Shown: in pieces, positions 48,401 through 58,919 of the stretch
Layout of the letters: each line of letters opens with the position of its first letter
Position numbering within the stretch: the first letter of the stretch is position 1
Source of the DNA: Schistosoma mansoni
Lineage: Eukaryota > Platyhelminthes > Trematoda > Strigeidida > Schistosomatidae
NCBI RefSeq assembly: GCF_000237925.1
Contig: NC_031496.1
Location: 19,087,154 to 19,151,153, forward strand
Reading direction: 5' to 3'
Length of the DNA: 64,000 nt
The notes under the pieces: model-generated
Database searches by the model: none
Told to the model about the DNA's origin: nothing
The model's input: only the letters and a program-made list of their open reading frames with translations
Made by a program: the position numbers and the translations under genes

Positions 48401-48782
48401 CTTTTAATTTACACAGAAATCGTAAAGTTGACCCACGGATGAATTCATTAGGGTGTTGTAAATCTTTGCGATAAGCATCACATACTAGTATCATTTCATG
48501 GAGCAGTTTCCCGTCTGAACTGTACTTAGGCACAACTTCCCAGAATAAAAGCAACAACTTTTTAATCATGTGATCCTGTGACGGCATAACAAAGCGAATC
48601 ACAGTCATTAATAAATTTGGGAACTTCTCGCCATTAATAATTAGCCGAATGAGTTCCTTAAGTGCCTCTCTTTTCACATTATCATTGCTGTTCTGCAAAT
48701 CGTCTTTGAGTTTTTGCTCAGTATATGTTTTTGTTTCAGATGACAAACCGACTAAAGTATAACATATTTGATCACTAGCCAT
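36800..48782 (-). CDS. COPB1: coatomer subunit beta (beta-COP), ten exons
   Basis: Beta-COP is a core subunit of the COPI coat that shapes Golgi-to-ER and intra-Golgi vesicles and binds Arf1 and cargo. Exons: 48087-48782, 47767-48049, 47442-47725, 45201-45431, 42164-42356, 40593-40915, 39517-39831, 38319-38543, 37250-37435, 36800-37078. All junctions are GT-AG and keep frame, giving about 1004 residues (human 953). Residues 1 to about 500 are the HEAT-repeat adaptin-like trunk (PLLLKFWE-type [56 protein letters not shown]). The linker ends in GTYATQSAL and is longer than in human. The C-terminal half has [55 protein letters not shown] and the appendage platform [14 protein letters not shown]. 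Introns are 37, 41, 2010, 2844, 1248, 761, 973, 883 and 171 bp. No damage seen; a functional housekeeping gene. Confidence 0.96.
37250..37435 (-). CDS. COPB1: COPB1 exon 9
   Basis: 62 codons, [17 protein letters not shown] to SEFEWENK, the start of the appendage. The acceptor is TTTTCAG and the donor GTGAGC, phase 0. Confidence 0.93.
38319..38543 (-). CDS. COPB1: COPB1 exon 8
   Basis: 75 codons, [20 protein letters not shown] to IKANIK, almost identical to human beta-COP in [20 protein letters not shown]. The acceptor is TTTTTAG and the donor GTTAGT. Confidence 0.93.
38860..39125 (+). repeat. LINE 3' UTR fragment in COPB1 intron 7
   Basis: The wording ATGCCAACTTGGGCACCGCA, followed by a TGACTGACC end, resembles the 3' UTR of the LINE at 28006-28975. 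No coding part is visible, so this is a short, old tail. Confidence 0.4.
39305..39410 (-). mobile_element. tRNA-like SINE head remnant
   Basis: On the minus strand a GCTCATTGGTTAAATCC-like A-box region is followed by the B-box-like CCCAGGTTCAAACC, with spacing like the SINE heads elsewhere in the window. No ribozyme body follows. A similar weak head lies at 44840-44885. Confidence 0.35.
39517..39831 (-). CDS. COPB1: COPB1 exon 7
   Basis: 105 codons, [20 protein letters not shown] to YATSKLSK, covering the charged helix and the start of the C-terminal domain. The acceptor is TTTGTACAG and the donor GTAAAG. Confidence 0.9.
40593..40915 (-). CDS. COPB1: COPB1 exon 6
   Basis: Starts [20 protein letters not shown], then [20 protein letters not shown], and ends DRMWICLK (human DRISLCLK). 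The acceptor is ATTTAAG and the donor GTAGGA. It is phase 0 at its end. Confidence 0.9.
42164..42356 (-). CDS. COPB1: COPB1 exon 5
   Basis: Starts [16 protein letters not shown] after the acceptor TTACCAAG, runs through a variable Ser/Asn-rich linker and ends [15 protein letters not shown]. The donor is GTAGGT in phase 1; the nearby GTTACG would bring an immediate stop in exon 6 and is rejected. Confidence 0.88.
42416..42446. repeat. TA microsatellite
   Basis: A TA run borders the 5' end of R copy 1. A similar run is at 41778-41797. Confidence 0.8.
42447..43110 (+). mobile_element. dispersed repeat R, copy 1 (longest)
   Basis: A GC-rich unit of about 660 bp in an AT-rich intron. The same sequence recurs at 45471-45985 (minus), 46905-47414 (plus) and, as a 3' scrap, at 44138-44245. 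Shared landmarks are GAGTGGGGAGAGCCCGCCC, TGTTTACGAAATTGAAAGGA, GACGAAAAGCGAATGTC and CAATATTTATGTGTTTAAA. The copy ends in a short AAAT tandem tail and the other copies are 5'-truncated, which suggests LINE-driven retroposition. Open frames of about 80-90 codons inside it are not conserved in frame between copies. No protein family was recognised. Confidence 0.7.
43857..44115 (+). pseudogene. degenerate LINE endonuclease fragment in COPB1 intron 4
   Basis: Plus-strand frames give [20 protein letters not shown] and, in another frame, [15 protein letters not shown]. These resemble the CYAPT-to-RDKFYxxLNSLV block and the CxDYKLFxAxTxFxHxxxHLxTW block of the LINE endonucleases in this window. 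It is heavily decayed. Confidence 0.4.
44138..44245 (+). mobile_element. dispersed repeat R, 3' scrap
   Basis: Diverged copy of the last 100 bases of R (TTGGGCACCT, CAGCCCTCACACAAATCGAA, ATACCAATGCTTATGTG). It directly follows the LINE endonuclease scrap. Confidence 0.55.
45201..45431 (-). CDS. COPB1: COPB1 exon 4
   Basis: 77 codons, [20 protein letters not shown] to FMTLIRQ, including [20 protein letters not shown] (human ALWILGEYCSTKEDIQS). The acceptor is TTTTCAAG and the donor GTTAGT. Confidence 0.92.
45471..45985 (-). mobile_element. dispersed repeat R, copy 2
   Basis: Inverted relative to copies 1 and 3. Its 3' end lies about 35 bp from the acceptor of COPB1 exon 4, and its 5' end is truncated at the CCCAAATGCCCTG landmark near 45985. 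It is very close in sequence to copy 1. Confidence 0.75.
46905..47414 (+). mobile_element. dispersed repeat R, copy 3
   Basis: Truncated at almost the same 5' point as copy 2. Its 3' end lies about 20 bp from the donor of COPB1 exon 3. It carries extra sequence (GTTGGTCACTGGCTACCAAG region) that is also in copy 2 but missing from copy 1. Confidence 0.75.
47442..47725 (-). CDS. COPB1: COPB1 exon 3
   Basis: Includes [20 protein letters not shown] and an acidic insert [18 protein letters not shown], and ends PTICE in phase 0. The preceding intron is 41 bp (47726-47766). The donor GTAAGT (47436-47441) lies about 20 bp from an R repeat. Confidence 0.92.
47767..48049 (-). CDS. COPB1: COPB1 exon 2
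   Basis: It starts [20 protein letters not shown] after a 37-bp intron (48050-48086) ending TCTCTAG, and includes [20 protein letters not shown]. The donor is GTAAGT at 47761-47766, phase 1. Confidence 0.93.
48087..48782 (-). CDS. COPB1: COPB1 exon 1
   Basis: Residues 1-232, from [13 protein letters not shown] to VELIYK. The ATG is at 48780-48782 with an in-frame TAA shortly upstream, so no longer N-terminus fits this exon. The donor is GTAAGT at 48081-48086. A 5' UTR exon further right cannot be excluded. Confidence 0.93.
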
Positions 48783-50330
48783 ACTTCTTGAACCAGCCTT
48801 TTAAATAAATAAATAAAATGTTTAATATCTCTTAAAAACATTAGGAAAGTTTTCTTTACAATATCCACGTAAAATAACTAGCTGCCGATACATAGCCCGA
48901 CAGAAGGTTCTATAACCAAAGAGATAAAGAAACTTCATGATAACCATCAAACCGACAGATGTTGATACAGATGCATACAATGACAACCTGAGTAAGCAGA
49001 CAGGGTTTTAAGAAAACGGCCCGAAGTAATTTTGCTAAATACGATAAGAGGATGCACTCTTAATCGGAGGCGAATAGCTAAATGAACAGAAACATATTAC
49101 CCCAATAGATTTAAGTTGATATTTCAAGATATGTTTGAGTCAAGACCTGAGATGGAAGCACATGTAAGAGAACATTGTTGAATTTACATGTTTACAACGA
49201 TACTGTAACCGTATTTACTGTATATCGAGTCTCTTCACAACAACGTGCAATTTGGTCAGGTTGGGACTATATTGAAATCTTTATAGTGGTTAGAACAATG
49301 ACTTAGTAGTTCGGTTGCTTTAATAACTTGTATGTGGGGAGAGCTGTACTATGTTTGTTTAATAATATTACTCACGCTGAGATATATTACATCTTATTAC
49401 TAGACAAACTGTATCGCTTATAAAACTACCTATTATTGAGTACAAGTGAGAGAACAAATTTCTGGACTTTTGCCTTTTACAAATGCGTATTCCTTGATTT
49501 TGTTCATAATGTTGCTCCAGCTATTGTTTTCCTGACTTTCCGATGCTTGAAAAAATGTAAAATCCGTACTAACTGGTGAGTCAACTTGCAACTATAATTA
49601 TAAAGCGTATATTTTGTGCACATGAAGTCAGACGGCACAAATCGGTGCACATAAAACTCGCCTTACTATATGCAGCTAAGTAACTTGTTGAGCTCCAGTC
49701 GTTTTTAATACATATTTATTTTGATGTCTTTTGAAACGATATTCTCGATGTTTAAAACACTCCACTATCAACGCCACTACTTAGTTTCGTCCACTTTCAC
49801 TAATGATCATTTTATTTCGTCTCGTCGTACTAATGTAGTATGATGATATGCCAACACACCCGTCCAGACCAAGTTGCTGACAAATGTAAGATAGTGATTG
49901 TCTGACGCCCAAAATCCATAGAAGAAAGTTTGTTGAATAATTAATTGCTAAGCGCTTTACGATAATAGCCGTAACTATGAATACACTGTTTTAAACTTTT
50001 GTGATAATGCTAATTATATATTTGTCAGTAACCAAAAGCAGTTACGAAACACAACGAGACCATAAGTTTTGAAAAATGTGTCCACTTAGTGCTAGAAATC
50101 ACTTAATCTGAATTTTTACTCGGTATGTATGTATGTATGTATGTATGTACTAAGTATGTACAAACGCCATTGAAGATAACATGATGAAAAAGTAATGAAT
50201 TTTAGACCAAAGCAAATTAGTAACTTGGATTATGTCATTTAGGTTTGGGAAGTAGCTATTTTGGTGTACAAATGATATATCACCACTCACAATTATACAG
50301 AAAACACACCTTAACACGTCGATGACGTAA
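48783..50330. other. COPB1 upstream region, nothing else recognised
   Basis: It should hold the COPB1 promoter and 5' UTR. I see no clear core promoter motif and no divergent gene. A TATG tandem run lies at about 50123-50149. Confidence 0.4.
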
Positions 50331-50339
50331 CGCGAATAT

Positions 50340-53040
50340 TAGACTGCGCGCACCTTTTGGTTGAGATGGTACAGGACTTTTGTTATTCAATGGCTGGAGT
50401 TTCATATTCAGATTTGTGTAGTAAGGACAAAGGGCCTACATCCTATGTTATTCTTGTTCTAGTATGCTTCTGTGAGTGTCTAGTCTTTTCTTGAATTAGT
50501 CAATTGAAGGTGCGGATACCAAGGTAACAGGTTCCGAGAATTGATGACTCGGTGTGAAAACATGTATATCACAGGTATTTTGTTCGTTCTTGGTTTCCCT
50601 ACTCTCCTGTTGTATCCTCTGAGATGTCGTGTGAGAAGAGAAGGAGAGGATATATTATGTCAAAAATCATTTATTGGTATTCTATACATCAAAATCAGAT
50701 CACCTCTTAATCTGCTATAGGACAGAGTAAAGAGGTCTAGCTTTTCAAGCCGCCCTTTGTATGATAAATCCCGGAGTTCTGGGAGTACATGGTTAGCTGC
50801 CCTCTGTACTTTTTCCAGGATATCCGAGCTATATCTTGAACAGGGGCTTGCAACCTGAACTCAGTTTTCAAGCTTAGTTCTTACTAGGGTTTTGTATACT
50901 GCAATGAACATGGTAGTATCTAACTTGGTGAATGTCCATCTTAAAACCCATAGGATTCGGAACCCCTTAGCTTCAACCTATCGGCAGTGAGCCATGGTCT
51001 TAAGATCATGACTTGCTGTCACCCTAAGATCCTTGTGAAACTGGGCCGTGAGTACATGCACCTCCCCTATGTTATATCTATTTGCCTTCATATCCCCAAA
51101 GTGCATGCAGACACACTTTGTCGTATTGATAGGCATCAACCACCCTTCAAACCAGTTATTCACAATATTTAAGCATGTCCGAAATGCACATGCATCCGCG
51201 TCACCTGTTATTTCTCGCCAGATTCTTACATAATCAGCGTATAATAACATTCGGGACTCAACTATACCTAGGAGTTCATTTACATACAGCGTAAAAAATA
51301 AATGACCTAGGTCAGAGCCTTGAGGTATTCCACTAAGTACTGGTCTCCAGGTGAAGCACTTCGAATTCACACTTACTTTCTGTCTACGACCTACCAGGAA
51401 ATCCTTAAGCCATTTTACGAGAGGTCCGACGATGCTAAAATTTTCTAACTTTAATAGTAGCCTATTTGTTGGCGCCTTGTCAAATGGTTTGATGAAGTCT
51501 GTACAGACAACATCTACTGATTTTCCATTGTCTAGAGCATTTATCCATTGCTCCCTTACTATAAGGCAATTTGTTGTGCAAGATAAACCTTTTCTGAAAC
51601 CGTGTTGTTCGCCGTTTAACAAATTGTTAGTTTCCACAAATATCATAATTAGTCTGTTTGAATATTCTTTCCAGTATTTTAACTGGTCAGGATAACAGGT
51701 CAGTAGTTTGATGGAAGTTGTCTTGGTCCTGTTTTATGTATTGGAGTGACGGTTGCATCCTTCCAGTCCATAGGCAAGACGCCTTGGTCAAGTGACATAT
51801 TGAATATCACAGTTAGTGGGGCTGCATGAAATTTGTCTCAGGACTTTAGGGTATAGTTCACCCTGTCCTGTTGACTTTTCCGTGTGTAAAGTGTTGATGG
51901 CCTTGAGTACATCGTCTCACTCAGAGCCAACAGTTAGCAGACGATCTATTGACTTCGTATTTGGGTCTAGTCTTTCGTCTAGAAGATGCTCCTGAGTGAA
52001 TACTGCCCCGAAATAATTTCCCATAGCCTCTGCTTTTTCCTGATCATCCTCTGTCATTTCAGATCTACTTCCTTCCGTAGTTTGGTTTGAAATACAATGC
52101 TATGTCCTTGTTCTGCAATGTATGCACGAGAATAGTCTCTTAGACTGCTTAATTACAGATTGTGCCAATTGCATTTCATATTTTCTCTGAGCTTCCCGGA
52201 TTGTAGTTGTACACTTATTTCTTACCGACCCGCAGTGTTCCATAGTACTTGCTGTACCAAGGATAATAGTAACGACCTAACATTTCTTCTTTTGTCTTAA
52301 TAAATGTCTGAAGAGCAAGTCCAAGAGAGACGAGGAGCTTCGTAGGTCAAATCTGTTGGGATCTCTAATGTGTTGAAGTAAAGCTAGTATATTTGAGTTT
52401 TCTAACACTTTGCAATGAAATGACGTTATCGATGACACTAATTCTAAGTGTACCCAGTTTATATACGGTGCATTAAAGTATCCTACAATAAGGCTTTTAC
52501 TCCCATTACGTCAGGACTTAAGTTTGATTAGGAGGAAGTCATCTACTGCACATTCTGGACTGCGGTTTACTACAACTGATTCACTATTTTTCAGTCTACA
52601 TTTCAGTCTGCAACGCACCAATTCACATGTCCCTGAATCATGTGCCACTGTCTCAACAGCTCGTATGGTTAAATTACTTTACGTGTACAGGATAACTCCA
52701 CCCCTACGGTTTCATCCGTCAGCCCTACTGGATAAAAAACCAGCCAACCGAATTTCATTATCAAACACTTCTGACGCTAACCATGTTTCTGAGACAGCAA
52801 TAACATCCGGTTCTTCTATATCCACCACTGTCTTGAGCCCAGCCATTTCATATAGTAGGCCACGAGCATTTGTGTAGCGTATCTTCTCTTCTGTGGAGGA
52901 CTTCCTCTTACCACTCAGAATGGTTATGGGATCATTTTGCTCCGAACTTTCACAGTTTGTAAACCCTTATGTGCCCCTTCCAGCCAAACAAGTTGGTGAA
53001 CCCTAGTATGCTCTTCTGGAGAAGAGGCTACTTCGGGGCC
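50340..53040 (-). mobile_element. CR1-like LINE, decayed
   Basis: The minus strand carries endonuclease remnants (52000-52950, with VGYFNAPYINWVHLE-like and NEIRLAGFL-like segments, the latter antisense to 52720-52770). The RT follows (50978-51700) and then a C-terminal VSAPSID-FKKRLDTHR motif near 50490, typical of CR1-type proteins. The order and motifs fit the SR1/CR1 clade. Several frame changes and stops make it non-functional. Confidence 0.75.
50978..51646 (-). pseudogene. CR1-like reverse transcriptase domain
   Basis: 222 codons stay open: EQHGFRKGLSCTTNCLIVRE, DVVCTDFIKPFDKAPTNRLL, LSGIPQGSDLGHLFFTLYVN and the catalytic box, here LLYADYVRIW (consensus YADD). The change of the second Asp to Tyr in YADD, and FIKPFDKA for FxKAFDxV, mean this RT would be dead. 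The frame upstream breaks at about 51650. Confidence 0.8.
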
Positions 53041-53101
53041 CAATAGTTGTTTTTGCACTATTTTTTGTTTTTTGTTTTACTTACTGCCCGGTGATTGCTG
53101 G

Positions 53102-53608
53102 TCACCTATGTACTACATAGCAGTGATTGATTATTCCTTTTTTAGGTGATAATGTCTTATTACAGCCAGGATATGGACATTTATTTTGGTTATTTTGAGA
53201 GTTATTTTTGTTTATTTTGGTTTTAGCTTCAGTTTTAGTTAGATTGTATCGTGGATGACAAGAGTGAATATGTCTATTTAGCCAACCCAAAGTCTTATAC
53301 ATCTTATTACAGTCAGTTAGGTGACAGTTACATAGGGCTTTATTGGTAGTTTTATTTTGGTGATTATTACTACAATATCTGTTCATCTCTTTAACTGTGG
53401 CAAACATTCTATTGCAGTTTATATTTTGACATAAATGCTTAAGATGTCGTTTTCCTGTTATGTTTGGGAAGTGCTCTTGATATGCGTTTATTTTAACCTT
53501 ACTGGGCTGGTTTATCCAGTTACTAGGAAGTCGTTCGCCCATTTCCCTAATGTTTTGGAGTACTTGTCCTAACCAGTTCTTGGTACAGGTTTTTCTACTG
53601 TTACTCAA
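53102..53608 (-). pseudogene. C-terminal zinc-finger part of a LINE RT protein
   Basis: 168 codons. Three finger-like motifs occur: CQNINC with a degenerate second half, CHLTDC followed 12 residues later by HIHSCH, and CPYPGC followed 12 residues later by HCYVVH. The last two have the C-X4-C-X12-H-X4-H spacing of C2H2 fingers. The front part (WLGQVLQNIREMGERLPSNW) is helical. It is probably nucleic-acid binding, and the frame ends at a natural stop. Confidence 0.65.
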
Positions 53609-54150
53609 TTTTTTAAAAATTACTATTTAAAGGCCTTACCATTAGACTATTTGGTCTTTTATGTGCCATAAGTTTTGTCTGTTTTGCATGATTTTATTAG
53701 TTATGTTTGGCAAGTTTATTTTAAGTTCGAGTTGTTCAACGGTAAGTTGTTTTCAATCTTTTATACCAAAAATTATTCGTCTTACTGTATCGGAACCGTT
53801 TCTCATCTGGACCAGTCTTGTTTCCTTAGCACTATGGATTCTAGACCGTATGTAAGAATGGGGGTCATTGAAGAATCCACCAGTTTCATTTCAGTGCTAA
53901 GGCTTAGTTCTTTAGATTTTAGTATTGCCTTGATCTTAATTATTGCACTCTTAGCTTTTTCTCTGTTATGGGCCATAACACTGTCAGGGGTTCCTTTGTT
54001 ATTTATAGTAGAGTCAAGATAGTGGAAGGTTTCTACTTCTTCTATCTCCTTATTTTCTATCTTGACGGCTGATAAGTAGATTTTCTTATTTATTATCAGA
54101 GCTTTGGTCTAGGAGGTTGATATTTCCATACCAATGCTGGTTACGTATTG

Positions 54151-54372
54151 TTATAGGTGGTGAAAGGCTTTAATAGCCTCTTCCGTTGTATTACTGATTC
54201 GACACAAGTCACCAGCATACTCTAAATGCTTAATCGTCCGAGTCTTATTATGCTGATCATTTAGGATAATCTTTCTTAAGGTTTTATCTATTGTGTGTTC
54301 TACTATATTTTGGAAGACTAAATTGAAGATGGCCGGACCTTCTTTACTACCCTGCCTAACTCCCCTATGCAT
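54151..54372 (-). pseudogene. RT palm fragment of the zinc-finger LINE
   Basis: MHRGVRQGSKEGPAIFNLVF is the RT block 4 motif and LEYAGDLCRISN corresponds to the YADD box with Gly for the first Asp. That substitution abolishes metal binding. It sits between the upstream RT blocks and the thumb. Confidence 0.65.
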
Positions 54373-55961
54373 TGTGAGATTTAGTTGTGTGTTCCTTAGA
54401 TAACCCTTAGGGTTATCTAGTAGTTTATCTATGCAGGAGTTTATATTATTTTATGGACATATTTTAGCTAATGTGTCTAAGATTAATTGTTTTGGTACGG
54501 TGTTAAAAGCTTTAGTTAAGTCTACGAAGGTTGAGACTAAAGTACGGTTTGTATCTAGAGAGGTTTGAATTATTTGCGCTAATGTTGTTATTGCACGGGT
54601 TGTGGATAGGTCTTTCCTAAATCCGAACTAAGTTATTGGGAGATAGCTATCAGTTAGTTGTACAAGTTTACTACAGACTATGCCCGCGAATAGCTTTCCT
54701 AGTGTGTCTAGTAGGAAGATGCTTCTATAGTTATCAGGGTCTAATCTAAATCCTTTATTTTTGTATAAACCTACCACATCTGCATCTATTCAGTGGTCTG
54801 GCATAGTGCGTGGTTTTTTCCACATGTGATTCATTATTTTTAGCACGAAGTTTCTTTCATCGTTTCGGTGTCGCTCATTTATTTATACTTCTGCCGATTG
54901 TCTCTTAATACGGTCAACCAGGCTGAGATCCTCAAGGACGAATATTCCGAATCCAATCAGTTTACGTGAGTTTCATAGAATCTAGTTTCTTTCTTCAACC
55001 GAAGCAAAGATAACCTTTGAGGAGCGGCTTTTCTGAGTACTTTCAGAATCCACCTTTTGTCCTATTTTATAAAGTTTACGGATGCTAACTCTACAAAATG
55101 TCTCTAGGAGTAACTTGCTTATTAAGGACTTTATATGACCAAGGTCATGCCCAAATCTAACCCTTATTCCTTTTCGAAAGGTTCTCTTAACCTTCGAAAA
55201 ATGACTGACCTATCGGCGAAGTCCGTTTTAACAAGCTGTGGAATTTTAATTCCTGAAATCCTCTCTTCCCTGAAACCTGATTTAACTCCGAACGCAGAGG
55301 TTTCATTCTGTTCTCTTACTTTTCCTTTTCTGGTTATGACTTTAAGCCAATCATTTACCTTATTTTGCCTATTGATCACACCCTCTACACCGCTCAGACT
55401 TTGCTCCACCATAGTCTGTTTTGCGTCAACATGTGAGTCTGGGACTGAAATTGTAGATTCACATGCCTTAGTACTGCCTATAATTTGTTTCTTCTCGGAG
55501 TGATTTTTCTTTTTTGTTGTGAAAATGCCTACATCTGTATAGTTGTTAACCGATTTTCTAATGGTGTTCACCTTGGTGGTCTCTTTCAAATCCAAAGCTC
55601 GGCACATGATAACGCGCGCTACTTTCTCAAAAACTGAGTTCTGTTTATCTACTTTTTTTCACGTGGTTATACTTTTTATTATTATTAGTGTTTCCTTCTA
55701 ATTTAACAACATTTATTAGTGAAAAATACTTCATTTCTGATAGGGCTCTATTAATTTGACACCCCATCCTGTGATTCAACGTAGTACATTAAGCTCACTA
55801 TTTCACACGCTGTCCACCTTTCCTCTTTCACTAACGTTAATATATTAGCTATTAGCAAATATTGATCTGACTCTACCATAAAACTTTACACATCTAGTAA
55901 GTAAAGATACAACAGTCGCCGCTCACCCAATACAAAATTTATATTTACATTACTTCTAATA

Positions 55962-57430
55962 ATGTCCAGGTCATCTAAAAAACACAATCTCTCCTGATGC
56001 TCATAGCACGTGCAAAAGATCTAAATCCACCACTCACGCGAATAATGTGAAGCTTTCTAAACACACTGATCAGTCTGCATCATACTCTGATCTTCCTACA
56101 GCTACACTAGACGTGCACCATGTACTTGGACATGACCTTTCACTACCTTGCATCTCGCTTGTAGATATAAATAAGAGTAATCACCTACCGCCTACCCCGA
56201 CATCATTTGACAGCCCACACATCACACGTTGTGAGCGGTATTTAGACAGTGCGGTTGACCCCATACACACAATAAATCCACAATCGGTCATCCTGTGTAA
56301 TGGCCAACAGAGTGCACATAAGCCCACCTACAGTAGCCAGCCTAATAATGTAGATCTCGACTACTCACCCAAACATATACCTTATCCCCCAACTAAGTAC
56401 GCACAAGATGACCACCCGGTAGACACTTGCAACAAATGTCTATGCAACCAAATAGGCCATAATAATGTTGATATAAACTCTAATAATCTCACCAGTGATA
56501 GTTCTAAAAGCAGTCAAATAAAATCTAGCCTCACCCAAACTATTCAAGACCTATTACCGTATAAATACCTAATCAGTGTTCCGGAAAATCCTGATCTCGA
56601 AATTATAAAAAACACTGAAAAAATAATTGACCACATATCAGCTGAAGTGCTGAAAAGACTTCAGTGTATGCACAATGTCATTGCGTATAATATACCTGAT
56701 AGTACGAATCTGAAGCATGCTAAAAATACTCTACTACAAGAATGTGGACTGTCGCAATCTTGGTGTGTAGCAAGAAGATTACGTAAAACACAGGCTAAAG
56801 CCTCTTGTCCCATTATATTTCAGTTTGGTAGTATCATATAAGCCAATCACCTCCTTAAAAGTCAGTCTTAACTGAGGCGCGTTCCAACCTTTAAGAAAGT
56901 TAGAATCACCCATGACAAGACTGCCATCCAACGTCGAAACTCCAATGAAGTGCAAAACAATCAACCCAGCCTACATGGTAGCTGCAGTTACAACGTTGGC
57001 CATAGCGCTATCCCTAAAACACCATACCCCACCCCTCCCAAAAACGGAGGCACGCCGCATACTGCTACTAGTCCTAAGAACAAGACTAAACACCAGGCAG
57101 CTGTAACCATTCACCCTAAACCCAAACACTCAACTACAACAAAATGCCCACCCACCTATGCATCTACAGTTTCAAAGCACTCTTCTTGTGTCTCCAATGA
57201 AAAGCCAAAACCCAAGCCTCACATCAATCGCTCTAATAGCTATAACCGCCCAAACACTGTAATGTGAAATAATACTAAATTCTCTCTAAACACCCATAAG
57301 TACTCCAGATCTCTCAATACACAACATGCACCTACTCATAGTAGTCGAATGCATTACAACAAGTATAAAAAGCTGGCAGTACCCCCATATCCTAACAAGA
57401 GGTTACGCCCGACAAAAAACCACACTACAC
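55962..57430 (+). pseudogene. LINE ORF1-like protein, decayed
   Basis: Possible start at 55962 (MSRSSKKHNLS). The frame shifts near 55995, then runs open 56047-56841 (LSKHTDQSASYSDLPTATLD to SCPIIFQFGSII). It continues in another frame with RVPTFKKVRITHDKTAIQRR near 56880-56930 and a Pro/Lys-rich tail (56950-57267). The block VARRLRKTQAKASCPIIFQF, then ANHLLKS, then VRITHDKTAIQRR is the pattern of RNA-binding ORF1 proteins of CR1/Jockey-like LINEs. It is probably the ORF1 of the element whose ORF2 is at 59044. The sequence runs into the assembly gap. Confidence 0.6.
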
Positions 57431-57431
57431 A

Positions 57432-57631
57432 NNNNNNNNNNNNNNNNNNNNNNNNNNNNNNNNNNNNNNNNNNNNNNNNNNNNNNNNNNNNNNNNNNNNN
57501 NNNNNNNNNNNNNNNNNNNNNNNNNNNNNNNNNNNNNNNNNNNNNNNNNNNNNNNNNNNNNNNNNNNNNNNNNNNNNNNNNNNNNNNNNNNNNNNNNNNN
57601 NNNNNNNNNNNNNNNNNNNNNNNNNNNNNNN
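57432..57631. other. assembly gap (200 N)
   Basis: 200 consecutive N bases. A round length suggests a placeholder, so the true gap size is unknown. It falls between ORF1 and ORF2 of a LINE. Confidence 0.98.
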
Positions 57632-58800
57632 TCTGACATTGAAGAATCAATAACCGTGAAGATATGGTACAGTACGTTACTGTAAGGATACTATCTTAGC
57701 CGCGTTGATTCCACATACCTAATTTTAAACACAACGTATAAAAGAACTGTTAAGTAATCATAACATTGAACTGACGATATGACTATCGTAGCTATGTTAA
57801 CGTTAAACCAATTATTATTAGTGGCCCATACAAAACCCTGGAACTTAACACTAGCGTTATAAAAAAGACATGTTATGTCAATAGCTTATATATATACTTT
57901 TTTTCTCGGTTTAATAATAACGTAAAAAGAGTATTTGACACAACTGTACTTGATCCGCATACTCAACACAATTTTTTTGCTTCTTAACCGTATATTCGTT
58001 TCCGTTTTGTGGATTACTCTGATGCACCCTTGGTTACGCACCTAGTTGTAAAAAGCGGTCATCACTGGCTCAAGGTCATGCACTTGATCGATTTTGTTAA
58101 GGAGCCCAACTTCTAGCAAGTTCACCCTTTTACATATACGCATTACAAAAGGGTTTTTTTTTGTTGCTGTTTTCATGGTTATTCGTGCACAAGATATCTA
58201 CACTATGTTTATTTCCTTCCAGAATACCAATCCGTTCTGGAGGCCAAGCACTTACATGAACGGAACAATTATCAACTGCATTTATGTATTTCCATTTTGT
58301 GTCTTATTATTTTAGGCAGGCAGTGGAGCAGTTCTTCAGGTTTGCTTGATTTTCACCATTACCTTTGAAGTAGACTCTTCTTTACTTTTTACTTGAGGGC
58401 GACTCAAGAGGCAGGTGAGTAAACACCTGATAGCCGGTCTGAGCATGGAAAAATCGTACCTCACCAACATGGTGTTGGGTAGCCCGCTCGCGGCACTTCC
58501 TCAGATATTCTTATTCCACATTCTCACACTTTCTCTTGAAAGCACGCAGCAAACCGTCAGCGATAGTTGTAGAAAAGATCACATGCTACAAAGATGACAA
58601 GCTGGTAAATGAAGAGACATCCATGGACTATCATTGAAAGCGTTAGTCGTAACTGATTGTAAGTCAAATAGTGAGCGAGTTGATAATCTCGCCTTGGGAT
58701 GAGAAATAGAACGAAGGTGTTATCGATAGATAGGTTAATCGAACCGACGTTCCTACGGAAGTCGATTCTAGGGGGAAGCTAATGTAACAGCTCAGGTTGG
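57632..58800. other. non-coding sequence, probably repeat-derived
   Basis: No clear reading frame. The part at 58320-58800 is GC-richer than host DNA and looks repeat-like, but I cannot name a family. No LTR pair or coding domain was found to support an LTR element. Confidence 0.35.
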
Positions 58801-58919
58801 TTGGTTAAGAGTTGACCCCAAACAACCAGGCATATGCTAAAACAGTATTGTTCAAGTATTCATTCACTTCCTTACCTTTTGTAAGCGTTATATTCCCTAC
58901 TATCTTATATGGGATGTTG

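Larger units (their letters stand above)
53060..55640 (-). mobile_element. decayed LINE with C-terminal zinc fingers
   Basis: On the minus strand, an N-terminal segment (55164-55607), RT blocks (DPDNYRSIFLLDTLGKLFAG near 54700, FGFRKDLSTTRAI, TLVSTFVDLTKAFNTVPKQL near 54530, HRGVRQGSKEGPAIFNLVFQ near 54340, LEYAGDLCRI near 54210), a thumb region (53610-54100) and a C-terminal zinc-finger block (53102-53608) follow each other. It ends in an A-rich tail near 53060. No apurinic-type endonuclease is visible. Many frame breaks. Clade uncertain. Confidence 0.65.

Noticed and set aside
52524-52877. 117-codon plus-strand frame
   Set aside because: Antisense of the endonuclease part of the CR1-like LINE.
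57326-57685. Open frames spanning the N run
   Set aside because: They exist only because Ns cannot contain stops.
58320-58800. Possible LTR of a retroelement
   Set aside because: GC-richer and repeat-like, but no second copy, no coding domain and no primer-binding site were seen in the window.
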